Virus record (IMG/VR): IMGVR_UViG_3300040801_006090
Span: 1-40,552 of that record
DNA: 40,552 nucleotides
DNA from: a virus
Strand: one strand, 5' to 3'
In this document: positions 39,654 through 40,552 of the stretch, piece by piece
Numbering within the stretch: the first letter of the stretch is position 1
Layout of the letters: every line of letters starts with the position of its first letter
Made by a program: the position numbers and the translations under genes
The notes under the pieces: generated by a model
What the model was told of the DNA's origin: nothing
What the model saw: the letters and a program-made list of their open reading frames with translations, nothing else
The model's database searches: none

Positions 39654-39662
39654 TGATATAAT
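39654..39662 (+). promoter_or_regulatory. Extended -10 promoter of the leader peptide/methyltransferase unit
   Basis: TGATATAAT with a possible TTGAAT -35 at 39636-39641 (spacing 15). It lies 28 bases before the leader ATG. Confidence 0.6.
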
Positions 39663-39690
39663 AGATTTAATGAGAATGGAGGAGATTAAT

Positions 39691-39723
39691 ATGAGAAAAA
39701 CTATGGTGGATACAGCATTATAG
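39691..39723 (+). CDS. Ten-residue leader peptide
   Basis: A mini-ORF encoding MRKTMVDTAL with a near-perfect GGAGGAG ribosome site six bases upstream. It follows the promoter and precedes the methyltransferase by 58 bases. A strong ribosome site on so short an ORF suggests a regulatory leader of the kind seen before resistance methyltransferases; a chance ORF is the alternative. Confidence 0.5.
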   Translation: MRKTMVDTAL

Positions 39724-39781
39724 TGATTAGATATGTGCTGACACCTTATAACTAATCAATAAAAAATGAGGAGGCACATTT
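39724..39781 (+). promoter_or_regulatory. Possible attenuator before the methyltransferase
   Basis: Two mutually exclusive pairings exist. TGATTAG (39724-39730) can pair with CTAATCA (39752-39758). ATGTGC (39733-39738) can pair with GCACAT (39774-39779), which overlaps the end of the GAGGAGG ribosome site (39768-39774) and the spacer. The second pairing would hide the start region. Confidence 0.45.
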
Positions 39782-40552
39782 GTGTTAGGATGGAAAGACG
39801 TGAGTAACTATACGTTTAAAATTGTTACTCAATTTGAAAATGTACAGCTTAAATGGCTGTTAACTTGGAAGAATCATGAGGAGTTAAGTGTGTTGATGAA
39901 ACACTATAAAGATGTTAGTGAACACATGAAATTGAAATCACCCAAGCTAAAAGAGAAGTTTGAAATTATTGAGAATTTAGATACTAATTTAGTTTACTCA
40001 AAAGAACTCGAGATAAACTTTATAAAAGGCTTAGAAGATTGGATTGTTTATGTTGTTGATCCGAATTGCTACGACAGTCAGGAGTTTAATAGGTGGGATA
40101 CACAAGAACTTCTATCTTTGACTAACTTCAAAGGCAAAACAGTTATCGATATTGGTAGTGGTACAGGTTCACAGGTGTTCAGGATGGCTGGATTAGCAGA
40201 TACAGTATTTAGTGTGGAACCAGTAGGTAACTTGAGGGAGTATATAAAAGATAAGGCAAAATCACTGAAATTTGATAATGTCTACGTTGTAGACGGTTTT
40301 ATGACAGAACTTCCTTATCCCAATAACTTCGCAGATATTATTACTTCAGGACATGTGTTTGGTGATTACATGGAAGATGAATATAATGAAATGCACCGAG
40401 TTGTAAAACAAGGTGGTATGATTATATTAATCCCTGGAAATAATGATGAAGATAATGATACCCATAAATTCCTTATATCCAAGGGTTTTAAGTACAAAGC
40501 ATTTTTAGAACCAGGAGATGGAATGAAGAGGAAATATTGGAAAATCAAGTAG
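39782..40552 (+). CDS. Class I SAM-dependent methyltransferase
   Basis: A 256-residue methyltransferase. The SAM-binding motif I is VIDIGSGTGSQVFRMAG (about 120-136), with an acidic residue after the second strand (FSVEPVGNL), motif II/III-like FADIITSGHVFGDY and VKQGGMIILIPG. The N-terminal approximately 110 residues form a separate helical cap. The substrate is unknown; the fold is typical of small-molecule or protein/RNA methylases and has no DPPY-type DNA motif. The GTG start has GAGGAGG at seven bases. It has its own promoter and leader and ends exactly at the window edge, so it may be the last prophage cargo gene or the first host gene. Confidence 0.82.
   Translation: MLGWKDVSNYTFKIVTQFENVQLKWLLTWKNHEELSVLMKHYKDVSEHMKLKSPKLKEKFEIIENLDTNLVYSKELEINFIKGLEDWIVYVVDPNCYDSQEFNRWDTQELLSLTNFKGKTVIDIGSGTGSQVFRMAGLADTVFSVEPVGNLREYIKDKAKSLKFDNVYVVDGFMTELPYPNNFADIITSGHVFGDYMEDEYNEMHRVVKQGGMIILIPGNNDEDNDTHKFLISKGFKYKAFLEPGDGMKRKYWKIK

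Noticed and set aside
1-40552. Mycoplasma-type code with TGA read as tryptophan
   Set aside because: TGA is used as stop at several overlaps (for example 4505, 17328, 22276, 33259) and conserved tryptophans are TGG.
1-40552. tRNA or rRNA genes
   Set aside because: No cloverleaf-like arm set with a GTTCRA-type T-loop and no rRNA stretch was noticed by eye. A tRNA scan was not possible here.

Overview
This window is AT-rich DNA from a low-GC Gram-positive lineage (Bacillota or Mycoplasmatota). It uses the standard code: TGA serves as a stop at several ATGA gene overlaps, and tryptophan is read from TGG, so the host is not a Mycoplasma/Spiroplasma-type reader. No endolysin or other murein hydrolase is visible in an otherwise nearly complete siphovirus genome. 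That would fit a wall-less host with the standard code (Acholeplasma- or Izemoplasma-like), but this is only an inference.

Layout. (1) 1-2700: flanking DNA with an IS110-family transposase whose 5' leader looks like a bridge RNA, a SppA/ClpP-class serine protease (SDH_sah type) and a 59-residue orphan ending in a terminator. (2) 2729-7151, minus strand: left end of a prophage, with a possible small RNA, two overlapping large serine recombinases, a SHOCT-like microprotein and a CI-type repressor. (3) 7152-9480: divergent control region with a 17-bp operator palindrome, then a Cro-like regulator, a complete XerC/D-type tyrosine recombinase, an antirepressor and a MerR/excisionase-like HTH protein. 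(4) 9483-14505: a 5-kb segment bounded by two 28-bp near-identical direct repeats. It holds a replication initiator with internal iteron-like repeats, a late-regulator-like HTH protein and an AAA ATPase/subtilase pair of the IetAS anti-phage type. (5) 14520-19064: a structured non-coding stretch, a terminase-small-like HTH protein, a ParB-methyltransferase fusion, small phage proteins, SAM synthetase and HNH nuclease. (6) 19076-21941: an inserted accessory island with a TIR protein, a uracil-DNA-glycosylase-fold protein and an ApeA-like HEPN protein. (7) 21953-39606: packaging, HK97-type head, long non-contractile tail, tail-tip and fibre genes, membrane proteins and a short SSB-like protein, closed by a strong terminator. 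(8) 39650-40552: a methyltransferase with its own promoter, a leader peptide and a possible attenuator.

How the parts fit. The morphogenesis genes run head to tail with tight overlaps and almost no internal promoters. Single accessory genes interrupt this order: an unknown gene between terL and portal, and an amidohydrolase between the tail chaperones and the tape measure. These, ietA, the TIR gene and the terminal methyltransferase each carry an extended -10 promoter (TGnTATAAT), so they look like morons expressed from the prophage independently of the lytic programme. MetK probably supplies SAM to the phage methyltransferase. The prophage therefore carries at least two likely defence modules (IetAS; TIR/UDG/ApeA-like), plus several unassigned cargo genes that are the best candidates for something new.
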